Under the pieces are notes generated by a model. That model was not told the origin of the DNA, did not search any database, and was given only the letters and a program-made list of their open reading frames with translations. DNA of 64,000 nt from Candidatus Rifleibacterium amylolyticum (GTDB lineage Bacteria; Muiribacteriota; Ozemobacteria; Ozemobacterales; Ozemobacteraceae): assembly GCA_009917695.1 (NCBI GenBank), contig JAACJG010000001.1, positions 207,219-271,218 on the forward strand, written 5' to 3'. Position numbers and translations under genes: made by a program. This document shows, one piece after another, positions 25,021 through 33,288 of this stretch. The first letter of the stretch is position 1. Every line of letters starts with the position of its first letter.

Positions 25021-27012
25021 TCACTCCTTCACGACTGCCTTGAACTTGCACACTTCATAGCATGCGCCGCATCTGATGCATTTGTCAGGGATGATGTAAT
25101 GTGGTGTTTTGACTTTGCCCATGATGGCTCCGGTTGGGCACTGTTTGGCACACATGGTGCAGCCAACGCACTTGTCGGCGTCGATGCTGTAGTTCAGCAG
25201 GTCGTGGCAGGCGCCCGCCGGGCACTTGCGTTCGAATACATGTGCTTCATATTCATCACGGAAGTAGCGCAGGGTCGAGAGCACCGGGTTCGGCGCGGTC
25301 TGACCGAGGCCGCACAGGCTGGTGTCTTTAATTACACCGGCGAGGCGTTCCATATACATTACGGCTTTGAAGCGCTCGAGACTGGATCTTTTGTCGCTGG
25401 TTTTCGGACGTTCGGTAATACTTTTGAGTGTTTCAAGAATTCTTCTGGTGCCTTCGCGGCATGGGATGCACTTGCCGCAGCTTTCGCGCTGAATGAAATC
25501 CATGAAGAACTTGGCGAGATCTACCATGCAGGTGGTTTCGTCCATTACTACCAGGCCGCCGGAACCCATCATGGCGCCGATGCCTTTGAGCGATTCATAG
25601 TCGATTTCGACGTCGAGATGCTGTTCTGGCACACAACCGCCGGACGGGCCGCCGATCTGTACGGCTTTGTAGCGCTTGCCATCGGCGATACCACCGCCGA
25701 TGTCGAATACCAGTTTGCGTATCGGGGTGCCCATGGCGACTTCGGCGAGGCCGGTATTGGCGATGCGTCCGGAAAGTGCAAAAACCTTGGTGCCGGGGCT
25801 GCCAGCGGTGCCAATCTGTTTGAACCAGTCGGCACCATGTCTGAAGATGTCGGGAACATTGGCAAGGGTCTCAACGTTATTGATGACGGTGGGGCAGCCG
25901 AACAGACCTGAAATGGCGGGGAAGGGCGGTCTGGGTCGGGGCATGCCGCGTTTGCCTTCGATGCTGTGGATCAGGGCCGTTTCTTCGCCGCAGACGAAAG
26001 CGCCGGCGCCCTGTTTGATTACCATATCGAGTTTGAAGCCGCTGTCGAGAATATTGTTGCCGATCAGGCCCCATTCTTTGGCTTCAGCTATTGCCCATTC
26101 TAGGCGCTTGATAGCAAGCGGATATTCGGCTCTTATGTATATGTAGGCCTTGCTGGCGCCGATGGAGTAGGCGCCCAGAAGCATACCTTCGAGCAGGCGG
26201 TGTGGATCGCCTTCGATGACGGCGCGATCCATGAATGCGCCCGGGTCACCTTCGTCGGCGTTACAGATCAGGTATTTCTTGTCGCCGGCGGCTTCGAGCG
26301 CGAAGCGCCATTTTTTGCCGGTCGGAAAACCACCGCCGCCACGTCCACGCAGGCCGCTGCTTTCTATCATGCTGCAGGCTTCGGTGGGGGTTTGCGTCTT
26401 GAGTGCCTTGGCGAGACCGAGGTAGCCGCCACGCGCTATGTATTCTTCAATGTGAACCGGATTGATTTCGCCGCAGTTGGCGAGCACGCGCCGTGTCTGT
26501 GGCTTGAAAAAGGACGACGCGAAAAATTCAGGCACGTCTTTCCAGTTGCTGCTTTCTTCGCAACTGAACTGCCCGAGAAGGTTCTCTGCGGGTACGCTGC
26601 CGGCAAAAACCTTATCGAGAATGCCGTTGACTTTATCGCCGCTGACTTCGCCGAAGCTGACACGAGCGCGGCCAGGCAGCTGAATGTCCATTATCGGTTC
26701 TTTGATGCAGAGGCCAATACAACCAACTTCGAGGACTTCAGCTTCTTTTTTGTTGCTGGTCAGCCATTGCTTGACCGCTTCGAGCGTCTGAGCAGCTCCG
26801 GCGCCCAGGCCACAGGTTCCGGCACCAACGTAGATGACCGGCTTTTCAATTTTTTTGCGGCTGATCAGGTCGAGAGATTCACGTCGCAGATTGCGGCAGT
26901 CGGTGCTCTCGTGGCAAACCGGGCCGTTAACCCGGCATTCAATCAGGTCTGGGCAGGGCTTGTCGGCTGAATGATGACATTTCGAACAACAGGGATCATG
27001 CATTTTTTTCAT
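25021..27012 (-). CDS. hydB: NuoF-like hydrogenase subunit HydB, full-length form (set 2)
   Basis: 663 residues. A Cys-rich N-terminal extension (CCSKCHHSADKPC onwards, about nine Cys in 40 residues) precedes a thioredoxin-like [2Fe-2S] domain (GTCGLGAGA, CIGLC). The NuoF core follows, with GRGGGGFPTGKKW, NADEGDPGAFMDR and the N3-type cluster ESCGKCIPCREG. The C-terminus is a two-[4Fe-4S] ferredoxin (CVGCTMCAKQCP and CIRCGACYEVCK). This domain order is that of bifurcating HydB. The start overlaps the hydC2 stop (ATGA) with GGAGG just upstream. The N-terminal Cys-rich stretch is not part of the standard subunit. Confidence 0.94.
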   Translation of the reverse strand: MKKMHDPCCSKCHHSADKPCPDLIECRVNGPVCHESTDCRNLRRESLDLISRKKIEKPVIYVGAGTCGLGAGAAQTLEAVKQWLTSNKKEAEVLEVGCIGLCIKEPIMDIQLPGRARVSFGEVSGDKVNGILDKVFAGSVPAENLLGQFSCEESSNWKDVPEFFASSFFKPQTRRVLANCGEINPVHIEEYIARGGYLGLAKALKTQTPTEACSMIESSGLRGRGGGGFPTGKKWRFALEAAGDKKYLICNADEGDPGAFMDRAVIEGDPHRLLEGMLLGAYSIGASKAYIYIRAEYPLAIKRLEWAIAEAKEWGLIGNNILDSGFKLDMVIKQGAGAFVCGEETALIHSIEGKRGMPRPRPPFPAISGLFGCPTVINNVETLANVPDIFRHGADWFKQIGTAGSPGTKVFALSGRIANTGLAEVAMGTPIRKLVFDIGGGIADGKRYKAVQIGGPSGGCVPEQHLDVEIDYESLKGIGAMMGSGGLVVMDETTCMVDLAKFFMDFIQRESCGKCIPCREGTRRILETLKSITERPKTSDKRSSLERFKAVMYMERLAGVIKDTSLCGLGQTAPNPVLSTLRYFRDEYEAHVFERKCPAGACHDLLNYSIDADKCVGCTMCAKQCPTGAIMGKVKTPHYIIPDKCIRCGACYEVCKFKAVVKE

Positions 27013-27482
27013 TGGCCGGCCTCCTCGCTTTGCTTTCGGTAGTTTCTCAGAATTTCAGGTATGTCGTCAGGTTTGACCTTGGCGTGGAAGTTGCCATTGA
27101 TGGCAATGACGGGGGCCAGTCCACAGGCGCCGATGCAGGCTACTACTTCGATGCTGAACATGCCGTCACGGGTGGTCTCGCCGGCTTTAATACCAAGTTC
27201 GCGCTCGATGCGGCCGAGAAGTGCTGCGCTGCCCTTGACATGGCAGGCGGTGCCGCGGCAGACCTGAATGGTCCATTTGCCGTGAGGACTGAAGCGGAAC
27301 TGGTTGTAGAAAGTGGCTACACCATAGATCTTGCTTGCAGGCAGATCAAGGGCTTTGCCAATTTCAATGACCGATTCGCGCGAGATGAATCCCTCTTCTT
27401 CCTGTACTGCCTGCAGGATCGGAATGAGAGAATCGCGCCCGGGATTGGAGATCTGTTGGATGATTTTTTCTACCACGCTCAT
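27009..27482 (-). CDS. hydC: NuoE-like hydrogenase subunit HydC (set 2)
   Basis: 157-residue [2Fe-2S] thioredoxin-fold subunit. Ligands are in VCRGTACHVKG and VACIGACGLAPV; the helical start SLIPILQAVQEEEGFIS and YGVATFYNQFRF are family marks. It is first of the hydC2-hydB2-hydA2 trio and begins 15 bp after rex, so it shares the rex transcript. AAGGAAA precedes the ATG. Confidence 0.94.
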   Translation of the reverse strand: MSVVEKIIQQISNPGRDSLIPILQAVQEEEGFISRESVIEIGKALDLPASKIYGVATFYNQFRFSPHGKWTIQVCRGTACHVKGSAALLGRIERELGIKAGETTRDGMFSIEVVACIGACGLAPVIAINGNFHAKVKPDDIPEILRNYRKQSEEAGQ

Positions 27483-27497
27483 ATTGACTTTCCTTTG

Positions 27498-28133
27498 CTA
27501 TGTATTTTTCCGGGAAAAGTAAATCGCTTTTTCAAGTGCGCTGGTCATATCGAGAGTCTCGATAAAAACCCCGCTGCCGGTTGTAATGTGTCTGGGAGCA
27601 AAATTCAGAATTGCCTTGATGCCTTTGTCGATAAGATTCTGCGCTTCTTTTTCGGCGCTTTCAGCAGGTACGGCAAGAATTGCCGTGCTGATCTTCAGCT
27701 CATCGATCATGTTCGGGAGCTGCTCCATGCTGTAGCAGCGGCGACCACAGATGATGCGGTTGTACTTGGCGGGGTCATTGTCGAATGCCGCAACTATATC
27801 GTAGTTGTCGCGAGCACCTGAAAAATAACCGAGCAGAGCTCGACCCAGATTGCCAACTCCGATCAGCGCAATATTCTCTTTTTTGCTGCAGTCCAGTACT
27901 TTTGAGATTTCTTTGATAAGCAGACTGATTTCGTAGCCTTTGCTCGAGCATCCGTTGCAGCCTACTTCCATAAGGTCTCGCCTGACCTGGGCCGCAGTGC
28001 CAGACACGATCTGTGAGAGTTCATGCGAATACACACGATCTTTGCCTTTTTTGTTCAGATCCTTGAGATAGCGCCGGTACACACTCAGGCGCTCGATTGT
28101 TTTTTCCGATATTCTGTTTTCTTTTCTAGTCAT
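27498..28133 (-). CDS. rex: Redox-sensing transcriptional repressor Rex
   Basis: 211-residue repressor whose DNA binding is released by NADH. The N-terminal winged helix (residues 1-80) holds RLSVYRRYL, SGTAAQVRRDLMEVG and SSKGYEI; the NAD(H) Rossmann motif GVGNLG is at 92-97 and a C-terminal swapped helix closes the protein. The ATG at 28133 matches the usual Rex N-terminus; an upstream in-frame codon at 28193 would run through the operator and is rejected. The wing region carries a CNGC pair (Cys59, Cys62) where many Rex proteins have an FGxxG-type loop. First gene of the operon, with a Rex-like box over its own -10, so autoregulation is likely. Confidence 0.95.
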   Translation of the reverse strand: MTRKENRISEKTIERLSVYRRYLKDLNKKGKDRVYSHELSQIVSGTAAQVRRDLMEVGCNGCSSKGYEISLLIKEISKVLDCSKKENIALIGVGNLGRALLGYFSGARDNYDIVAAFDNDPAKYNRIICGRRCYSMEQLPNMIDELKISTAILAVPAESAEKEAQNLIDKGIKAILNFAPRHITTGSGVFIETLDMTSALEKAIYFSRKNT

Positions 28134-28170
28134 GGCTTCTTCACTACTATAGGTTGTTAAAAAAATCACG

Positions 28171-28188
28171 CTGTGCAATATTTCACAA
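28171..28188. promoter_or_regulatory. Rex-like operator over the rex -10 box
   Basis: CTGTGCAATATTTCACAA, in the rex direction TTGTGAAATATTGCACAG, matches 16 of 18 positions of the Rex consensus and shares its 16-bp core with the site at 19,407. It covers the predicted -10 hexamer, a position expected for repression. Confidence 0.75.
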
Positions 28189-28206
28189 CTCAAGTATAAT
28201 CGTCAA
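28178..28206 (-). promoter_or_regulatory. Predicted promoter of the rex-hydABC2 operon
   Basis: On the minus strand TTGACG (28206-28201) and AAATAT (28183-28178) are separated by exactly 17 bp. The -10 lies within the Rex-like operator. Confidence 0.5.
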
Positions 28207-28228
28207 AGTCGAGAGTGTCAATTAAATT

Positions 28229-28246
28229 TGGTGAAAAATTTCGCAA
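28229..28246. promoter_or_regulatory. Second Rex-like box upstream of the rex promoter
   Basis: TGGTGAAAAATTTCGCAA matches TTGTGAAAAATTTCACAA at 16 of 18 positions. Its centre is 58 bp from the centre of the first box, just beyond the -35. It could allow looping or also affect the divergent gene at 28,482. Confidence 0.5.
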
Positions 28247-28481
28247 GAGTGTGGAGAAAGGCCTTAACTCCGGCCCAGAGGTCGAATGAGATAGAGTTGG
28301 ACTGTACCCGATTCGACTTGATAGACAGAAGATCTATGCCGAGCCCGATGGTGGTTTGAGAGGATGATCGATGAAGTTGTCGGTGCAGTCAGCGGCATTT
28401 TTTATAGTAGCAGGAAATTTTTGAAAACCATGTAGTGATAACTCTGGTAGTATGATTAGATTGATCGAGGGAGGGACTGCT

Positions 28482-29537
28482 GTGAAAAAACTTCATTTAT
28501 TATTTTTTGTGTTTCTGGCAGTTATGCTATGGCCTTTTGCCGCTGATGCGAATGAAAATCCGTTCGGCGAAGATGTTTCAGTAAAGCTTGTTGACGGCGC
28601 TTCGATACCACCAGGTGTGACCGATGTTGAAACCGCAAAAGCAGCTGGTGTCGAGGCCAAAGATGGGTATCCGGTCGATGGCAGCGTCAGTGTCGGCAAC
28701 TCGACCCTGCGCATGCGTTCCTGGCCCTGGGGCGATGTGCTTTCAACCTACAGAACCGGCGCCTCGGTCAAGGTGCTCGGAGTTTCAGGCGAGTTTTATC
28801 TGGTCGAAGTAGACGGCCAGCAGGGCTATATGCACAAGAACTATGTCAGTATTCCCGGCGCGCCGGCTTCTGGCGATGAGCCTTACTATCCGGGTGACAC
28901 TGCCAGTGGTGGCGCGCTTTCCTTGACCGCCGGAGTTAAAGCATCAAAAGATGGTGCTGCCGGGAAAACGCCTGCAGTTGCTTCAACTTCTTCGGGCTCT
29001 GAGAGCAGCTCAAGCTCTTCAAGCTCAGCAGGCACATCGAGCTTGGCGACAAAACCAACCGTTGGCAGCGGTGGCAAGGTCGTCATCAATGTTCCGCAGA
29101 AGTGCCAGATGAAGGTCAAGTGCCCGGCGCCGGGTTCAGCCTGTGGCCCGACTTCACTGGCGATGATACTGGCATATTATACCGGCAAAAACGTTGATGC
29201 ACTTGCTTCTGACCTATGGTATGTCTGTGGTGCGACCGCTGCCAACGGCACCGGACACTCTGGCCTGCAGAAAGGCGCTAAAAAATACGGTTACCCGAAT
29301 GCCAAGTGGCATTACTGTGTGACACAGTTCTGGGTGCGCACGCAGGTAAAGGCTGGCAAGCCGATTCTTGCTCACGTCAAGGGACATTACGTGGTAATCA
29401 AAGGTATCGATGACTCTGGAAGAATCTATTACAACGATCCTGGCAGAAGCCAGGTGAATCGCTCGATGTCTTTTTCTGAATTTTCGGCATGGTGGCGCGG
29501 TGCTGGTGCAACTCACCCCTGTATGGTTCTCGAATAA
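28482..29537 (+). CDS. Exported SH3-domain C39-like cysteine peptidase
   Basis: 351 residues. A signal peptide (LHLLFFVFLAVMLWPFAADA) is followed by a bacterial SH3 domain (about 75-130: LRMRSWPWGDVLSTYRTGAS, EVDGQQGYMHKNYV), a Ser-rich linker and a peptidase C39-like domain. Catalytic candidates are Cys in SACGPTSLAMILAYY, His in KGHYVVIKGI and Asp in YYNDPG. GTG at 28482 is chosen as start since GAGGGAGGG lies 6 nt before it; an in-frame ATG at 28452 would include the ribosome site. Likely acts in the periplasm or outside, on peptides or the cell wall; substrate unknown. Confidence 0.85.
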   Translation: MKKLHLLFFVFLAVMLWPFAADANENPFGEDVSVKLVDGASIPPGVTDVETAKAAGVEAKDGYPVDGSVSVGNSTLRMRSWPWGDVLSTYRTGASVKVLGVSGEFYLVEVDGQQGYMHKNYVSIPGAPASGDEPYYPGDTASGGALSLTAGVKASKDGAAGKTPAVASTSSGSESSSSSSSSAGTSSLATKPTVGSGGKVVINVPQKCQMKVKCPAPGSACGPTSLAMILAYYTGKNVDALASDLWYVCGATAANGTGHSGLQKGAKKYGYPNAKWHYCVTQFWVRTQVKAGKPILAHVKGHYVVIKGIDDSGRIYYNDPGRSQVNRSMSFSEFSAWWRGAGATHPCMVLE

Positions 29538-29549
29538 ATGGAGAATGAA

Positions 29550-30470
29550 ATGACAAAACTGATTGTGATAATTCTGGCATCGATAGCCATGATACCGGTC
29601 GTCTTCGCGGCTGAAACTACAGTGCCCGGCAGTGAGGGAGGAATTTTCGTCGCCGGCAGTTTTACTGGCATCAGTTCTACGCCCGATGGTACTTTGTATC
29701 TTCTAGGGAGAGATCATCGAATCGTCAGGCTGACTCCTGACGGACAACAGAAGTCCATACCGCTTCCGGCAATCGAGGGGGTGGGCGAAGACAGCTATTT
29801 TTGTGATATGGCGGCCGGTGAGAATGTGCTGGCGTTTTGTGGTTATGCTTTTTCAGGCGTTTACGTGCTCGACCTGAGCAGGCCGGAGAAACTTGAATTT
29901 ATCAAGGTTGTTGTCGAAAATAAGCCGGTCAATCTTCTCATGATAGCCAGAGGGGGCGATGGCTGGTGTGTCAAAGATGCAGAAGAACGGGTAATGCATG
30001 TTTCCGCTGATGGAACGATCAGACATCTGCCGCAATATGGTGCTATTGAACTCGACAAATACGGCAAGGCTGTTATCATACCGCCGCCGCGCGATATGGG
30101 CGATAGGATCGTCTATCCCGGCAATGTATTCAGAGAAGACGGACAGCCACTCTGGATAGCGCCTTCGCCGGAGTCTCCACGCGAAATCATGGCGGTTGAA
30201 TATCTGGGCTGTGATAATGAGCAGCGCGATATCTTCATGGTAACCACGGCAAGTGGCGAACTCGATGCCGAGACCTCTCTATTTGCGGTTAAACACAGCA
30301 AGGTAGTTGCTAAAAGAGCAATTCCGCAGCCAACGGCAATGGGTGTCATGCGCTATTGCCGTCTTGCGCAAGATGGCACTGTTCTGCTGCTGCTTGCCGA
30401 CCCCAACGAACGCGAAGGTGTTCTGGTAAAGCGGATCAGTCTCACCAGCACTCAGCCCGGCGCTGGTTGA
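29550..30470 (+). CDS. Exported beta-propeller-like protein
   Basis: 306 residues with a signal peptide (TKLIVIILASIAMIPVVFAAE). The mature part is strand-rich with loosely repeated units such as SSTPDGTLYLLGRDHRIVRLTPDG and HVSADGTIRHLPQYG (each under one blade), as in NHL or SMP-30-like propellers. No binding or catalytic residues could be singled out. The ATG at 29550 has GGAG 5-6 nt upstream; the ATG at 29538 overlaps that site. It follows the C39 peptidase by 12 bp and is probably co-expressed. Confidence 0.65.
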   Translation: MTKLIVIILASIAMIPVVFAAETTVPGSEGGIFVAGSFTGISSTPDGTLYLLGRDHRIVRLTPDGQQKSIPLPAIEGVGEDSYFCDMAAGENVLAFCGYAFSGVYVLDLSRPEKLEFIKVVVENKPVNLLMIARGGDGWCVKDAEERVMHVSADGTIRHLPQYGAIELDKYGKAVIIPPPRDMGDRIVYPGNVFREDGQPLWIAPSPESPREIMAVEYLGCDNEQRDIFMVTTASGELDAETSLFAVKHSKVVAKRAIPQPTAMGVMRYCRLAQDGTVLLLLADPNEREGVLVKRISLTSTQPGAG

Positions 30471-30480
30471 CGCAGGCGAA

Positions 30481-31752
30481 ATGGCGGTTTTGGTGATGTG
30501 CAAGCAGACAGCAGAAGGTGACATTTTTGAACCCGGTCTGATGCCTTGTGATGAAGCTCTTTCGCGTATTATCAATGGGGTTTCTCTGATTTCTGGCAGT
30601 GAGATTGTGCCTCTTGAGAAAGCCTGTTGTCGAACTCTTCATGGTAACGTTGTTGCAGAGGCCAATGTGCCAGCACATACCAATTCAGGTGTCGATGGCT
30701 ATGCTCTGTATGCCGCTGATATTGCCGAAGACTGCTCGGTTCGCTTTCTGATAAAAGATACAGTGCTCGCCGGCCAGATTTTTCGAGGTCACATCGGGCG
30801 GGGGGAATGTCTGCGCATAATGACCGGCGCCACTGTGCCTGAGTCTCTCGATACTGTCGTCATGCAGGAACATGTAGAGATTGAAGATGGTTTTATAAGG
30901 CTTAATCATCGCTACAAAGCCGGCAAAAATGTACGCCATGCCGGTGAAGATATAAAAATTGGTGAAACGGTTCTCGAGGCCGGTCGCCGTTTGACACCGC
31001 CTGACGTTGGTTTGCTCGCTTCCCTGGGTATTGGCGAAGTTGAGGTCAGGCGTCGTCTCAAAATTGCCGTTGCTTCGACCGGAAACGAAGTTAAGCTTCC
31101 CGGCCAACCATTGCTTGCCGGCAGCCTGTATGACAGTAATCGCTATAGCCTGATGGCGGCGCTCAGCCGGCCTGATATCGAGATTATCGATCTTGGCATT
31201 TTGCCTGATAATGTCGATTCACTGCTGCAAAGCTTCAATGACGCTGGTAAACAGGCAGATGTCATAATTGCTTCGGGCGGTGTTTCGATGGGAGATGCTG
31301 ATTATACCAAAATGGCGTTGCACCAGTCGGGGCTGGTCGATTTCTGGCGGGTGGCGATCAAGCCTGGGCGGCCGCTGGCTTACGGACGTATCGGCGAAGC
31401 CGCTTTTTTCGGATTGCCGGGCAATCCGGTTGCCGTAATGGTGACCTTTTATTTCTTTGTATTGCCGGCCATTGAAAAAATGCTGGGGATTAGCGATCAG
31501 CCAATTGTGCCAGTTTTTAAGGCGCGCACAACAGAAGATCTGCGCAAACTGCCGGGGCGGACAGAGGTGCAGCGTGCTATCATCAGCCGGGATGAAAAGG
31601 GCGACTGGCAGGTTAGAACCAGCGGTCGTCAGGGTTCTGGCATGCTCAGTTCGATGAGTCGTGCCAATGCGTTTATTATTCTCGATCACGACCGCGAGCG
31701 GGTCAAGGTCGGCGAGTGGGTTGACGTAAAACCTTTCAGTGCTCTTTTCTGA
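30481..31752 (+). CDS. moeA: Molybdopterin molybdenumtransferase MoeA
   Basis: Inserts molybdate into adenylylated molybdopterin in the last step of molybdenum cofactor synthesis. 423 residues with the MoeA order of domains: PAHTNSGVDGYALYA, the RIMTGATVPESLDTVVMQE block, TGNEVKLPGQPL, IIASGGVSMGDADY, KPGRPLAYGR and FFGLPGNPVAVMV, then a C-terminal beta domain. A molybdoenzyme must therefore exist elsewhere; together with the selenium genes at 37-40 kb, a selenium-dependent molybdenum hydroxylase is a candidate user. It follows the propeller gene by 10 bp. Confidence 0.95.
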   Translation: MAVLVMCKQTAEGDIFEPGLMPCDEALSRIINGVSLISGSEIVPLEKACCRTLHGNVVAEANVPAHTNSGVDGYALYAADIAEDCSVRFLIKDTVLAGQIFRGHIGRGECLRIMTGATVPESLDTVVMQEHVEIEDGFIRLNHRYKAGKNVRHAGEDIKIGETVLEAGRRLTPPDVGLLASLGIGEVEVRRRLKIAVASTGNEVKLPGQPLLAGSLYDSNRYSLMAALSRPDIEIIDLGILPDNVDSLLQSFNDAGKQADVIIASGGVSMGDADYTKMALHQSGLVDFWRVAIKPGRPLAYGRIGEAAFFGLPGNPVAVMVTFYFFVLPAIEKMLGISDQPIVPVFKARTTEDLRKLPGRTEVQRAIISRDEKGDWQVRTSGRQGSGMLSSMSRANAFIILDHDRERVKVGEWVDVKPFSALF

Positions 31753-31843
31753 AAAATAAGACTGGCTAAAACAAGATTTGCGAAACCTGTTTTCGAGCCC
31801 GGCTGAGAGTTTTGTCAGCAGGGGTTTTTACCGGATGAAATTG

Positions 31844-31872
31844 TTGACAATGCGTTTGGAGAGATTTAGACT
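31844..31872 (+). promoter_or_regulatory. Sigma70-type promoter for the antiporter gene
   Basis: A perfect TTGACA at 31844-31849, a 17-bp spacer and TAGACT at 31867-31872. The predicted leader to the start codon is about 90 nt and contains a terminator-like hairpin. Confidence 0.6.
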
Positions 31873-31919
31873 TGCATTGGCGATGGAGTTCGCCATAAAC
31901 CGCCTTAATCAGGATGATG

Positions 31920-31949
31920 ACTCCTGCGTTTTTTTTGCGCAGGAGTTTT
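31920..31949 (+). terminator. Terminator-like hairpin in the antiporter leader
   Basis: ACTCCTGCG (31920-31928) pairs with CGCAGGAGT (31938-31946) around a loop of eight Ts and one G, followed by TTTGTTTT. It lies between the promoter at 31,844 and the start codon at 31,968, so it can be either the end of the moeA transcript or an attenuator of the antiporter. Confidence 0.6.
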
Positions 31950-31967
31950 GTTTTCTGGAGTCATAAA

Positions 31968-33155
31968 ATGTTAACGATAAATGCAGTTGCAGTAATAATT
32001 CTTCTGGGTGGCTGGGTCTTTGCCAGACTGTTTGAAAAGATCAGGCTGCCAAATGTTCTTGGTATGGTGGTTTTTGGCATAATATGCAGCCTGACCATCA
32101 AGGAGCGCACCCCGAAACTGCTATGGGAGATTTCGCCGTTTCTGAAGTCGCTGGCGCTTCTCATCATTCTGTTGCGTGCCGGACTCGGGCTCAGCCGAAA
32201 GACATTGCATAAATCAGGCAAAACAGCTGTTTTCATGGCCTTTATGCCATGTTTGTTCGAAGGGACGGCATTAAGTGTGGCTTTGCGCTATATTTTCGAA
32301 TTTTCCTGGCCGGTTGCCGGTCTGACCGCATTCATGCTGTCGGCGGTATCACTTGCCGTTGTTGTGCCGACCATGCTCGATCTTAAAGATAAAGGTTATG
32401 GAAGTAAAAAAGAAGTGCCTACAATTGCCATGGCGGGCGCTTCGGTTGACAATGTAATCGCCATTACCATTTTTTCGACGTTTCTTGGCATGGCGAAAAG
32501 TGGCGAAATCGACCTTATCCGGACACTGACGTCAATACCTCTGACGATTGGCGCCGGCATTGGCATTGGGGCGGTTCTTGGATTCATTCTGGTTAACTGG
32601 CTCGAAAAGAGATATCGTTCGATACGGGCTACTGAAAAGACTTTGATATTGCTTTCGGCGGCGATCTTTCTGGGTGAAGTCGGTGAGATACTGCATATCA
32701 CAGCCTTGCTTGGGGTAATGACCGTAGGCTACATCATTTTTGAAAAATCCAACCAGATAGCTCATGAAATCGCCGCAAAGCTTGGCAAAATATGGGTGTT
32801 CGCCGAAATAATACTGTTCGTAATCATTGGCTATTCGGTCGACGTAAATGTGGCTTTGAGTGCCGGCTTTAAGGGATTGCTGGTGATCAGCATCGGACTG
32901 CTGTTCAGAAGTCTCGGAGTCTGGATCGCAACCGCATTCAGTTCTCTAAACATGCGCGAGCGCCTTTTCTGTGTTCTGGCCTATCTGCCGAAGGCCACAG
33001 TTCAGGCAGCTATCGGTGGAGTGGCCTTGAACAATGGAATTCCTGAAGGTCAGGTTATTCTGGCGCTCGCAGTTCTCGCAATTGTTGTTACTTCACCGAT
33101 CGGGTTGTTTTTGATCAGGTATTTCAGTCCGAAACTGCTTGAAACGGAGTTGTAA
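31968..33155 (+). CDS. Cation:proton antiporter (CPA family)
   Basis: 395-residue polytopic membrane protein with about twelve hydrophobic segments. The CPA-type marks are RLPNVLGMVVFGI in the first helices, LLRAGLGLS, and MAGASVDNVIAITIF, where the Asp of the SVDN motif is a candidate ion-binding residue. It is likely a Na+/H+ or K+/H+ exchanger; ion choice cannot be told from sequence. The start at 31968 follows CTGGAG by 7 nt and excludes an upstream in-frame extension that would cover the hairpin. Confidence 0.88.
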   Translation: MLTINAVAVIILLGGWVFARLFEKIRLPNVLGMVVFGIICSLTIKERTPKLLWEISPFLKSLALLIILLRAGLGLSRKTLHKSGKTAVFMAFMPCLFEGTALSVALRYIFEFSWPVAGLTAFMLSAVSLAVVVPTMLDLKDKGYGSKKEVPTIAMAGASVDNVIAITIFSTFLGMAKSGEIDLIRTLTSIPLTIGAGIGIGAVLGFILVNWLEKRYRSIRATEKTLILLSAAIFLGEVGEILHITALLGVMTVGYIIFEKSNQIAHEIAAKLGKIWVFAEIILFVIIGYSVDVNVALSAGFKGLLVISIGLLFRSLGVWIATAFSSLNMRERLFCVLAYLPKATVQAAIGGVALNNGIPEGQVILALAVLAIVVTSPIGLFLIRYFSPKLLETEL

Positions 33156-33212
33156 TACATACTAAACGCTTTTTTGCCCATTCTTCGCAGATTTTTCTTG
33201 TTAAATCGAGAC

Positions 33213-33254
33213 AAAACAGCATCGGCGCCTTGTCAGGCTGCCGATGCTGTTTTT
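33213..33254. terminator. Bidirectional terminator between antiporter and glnA
   Basis: A 14-bp stem (33213-33226 with 33240-33253) carries As on the left arm and Ts on the right, so it can end both the plus-strand antiporter and the minus-strand glnA transcripts. Confidence 0.88.
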
Positions 33255-33288
33255 CTTTCGATTTTTTCGTCAGGCGGGGATGAATTTA

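Noticed and set aside
28131-28193. Rex starting at the upstream in-frame codon at 28,193
   Set aside because: The extra 20 residues have no family match and would be encoded by the operator and -10 region.
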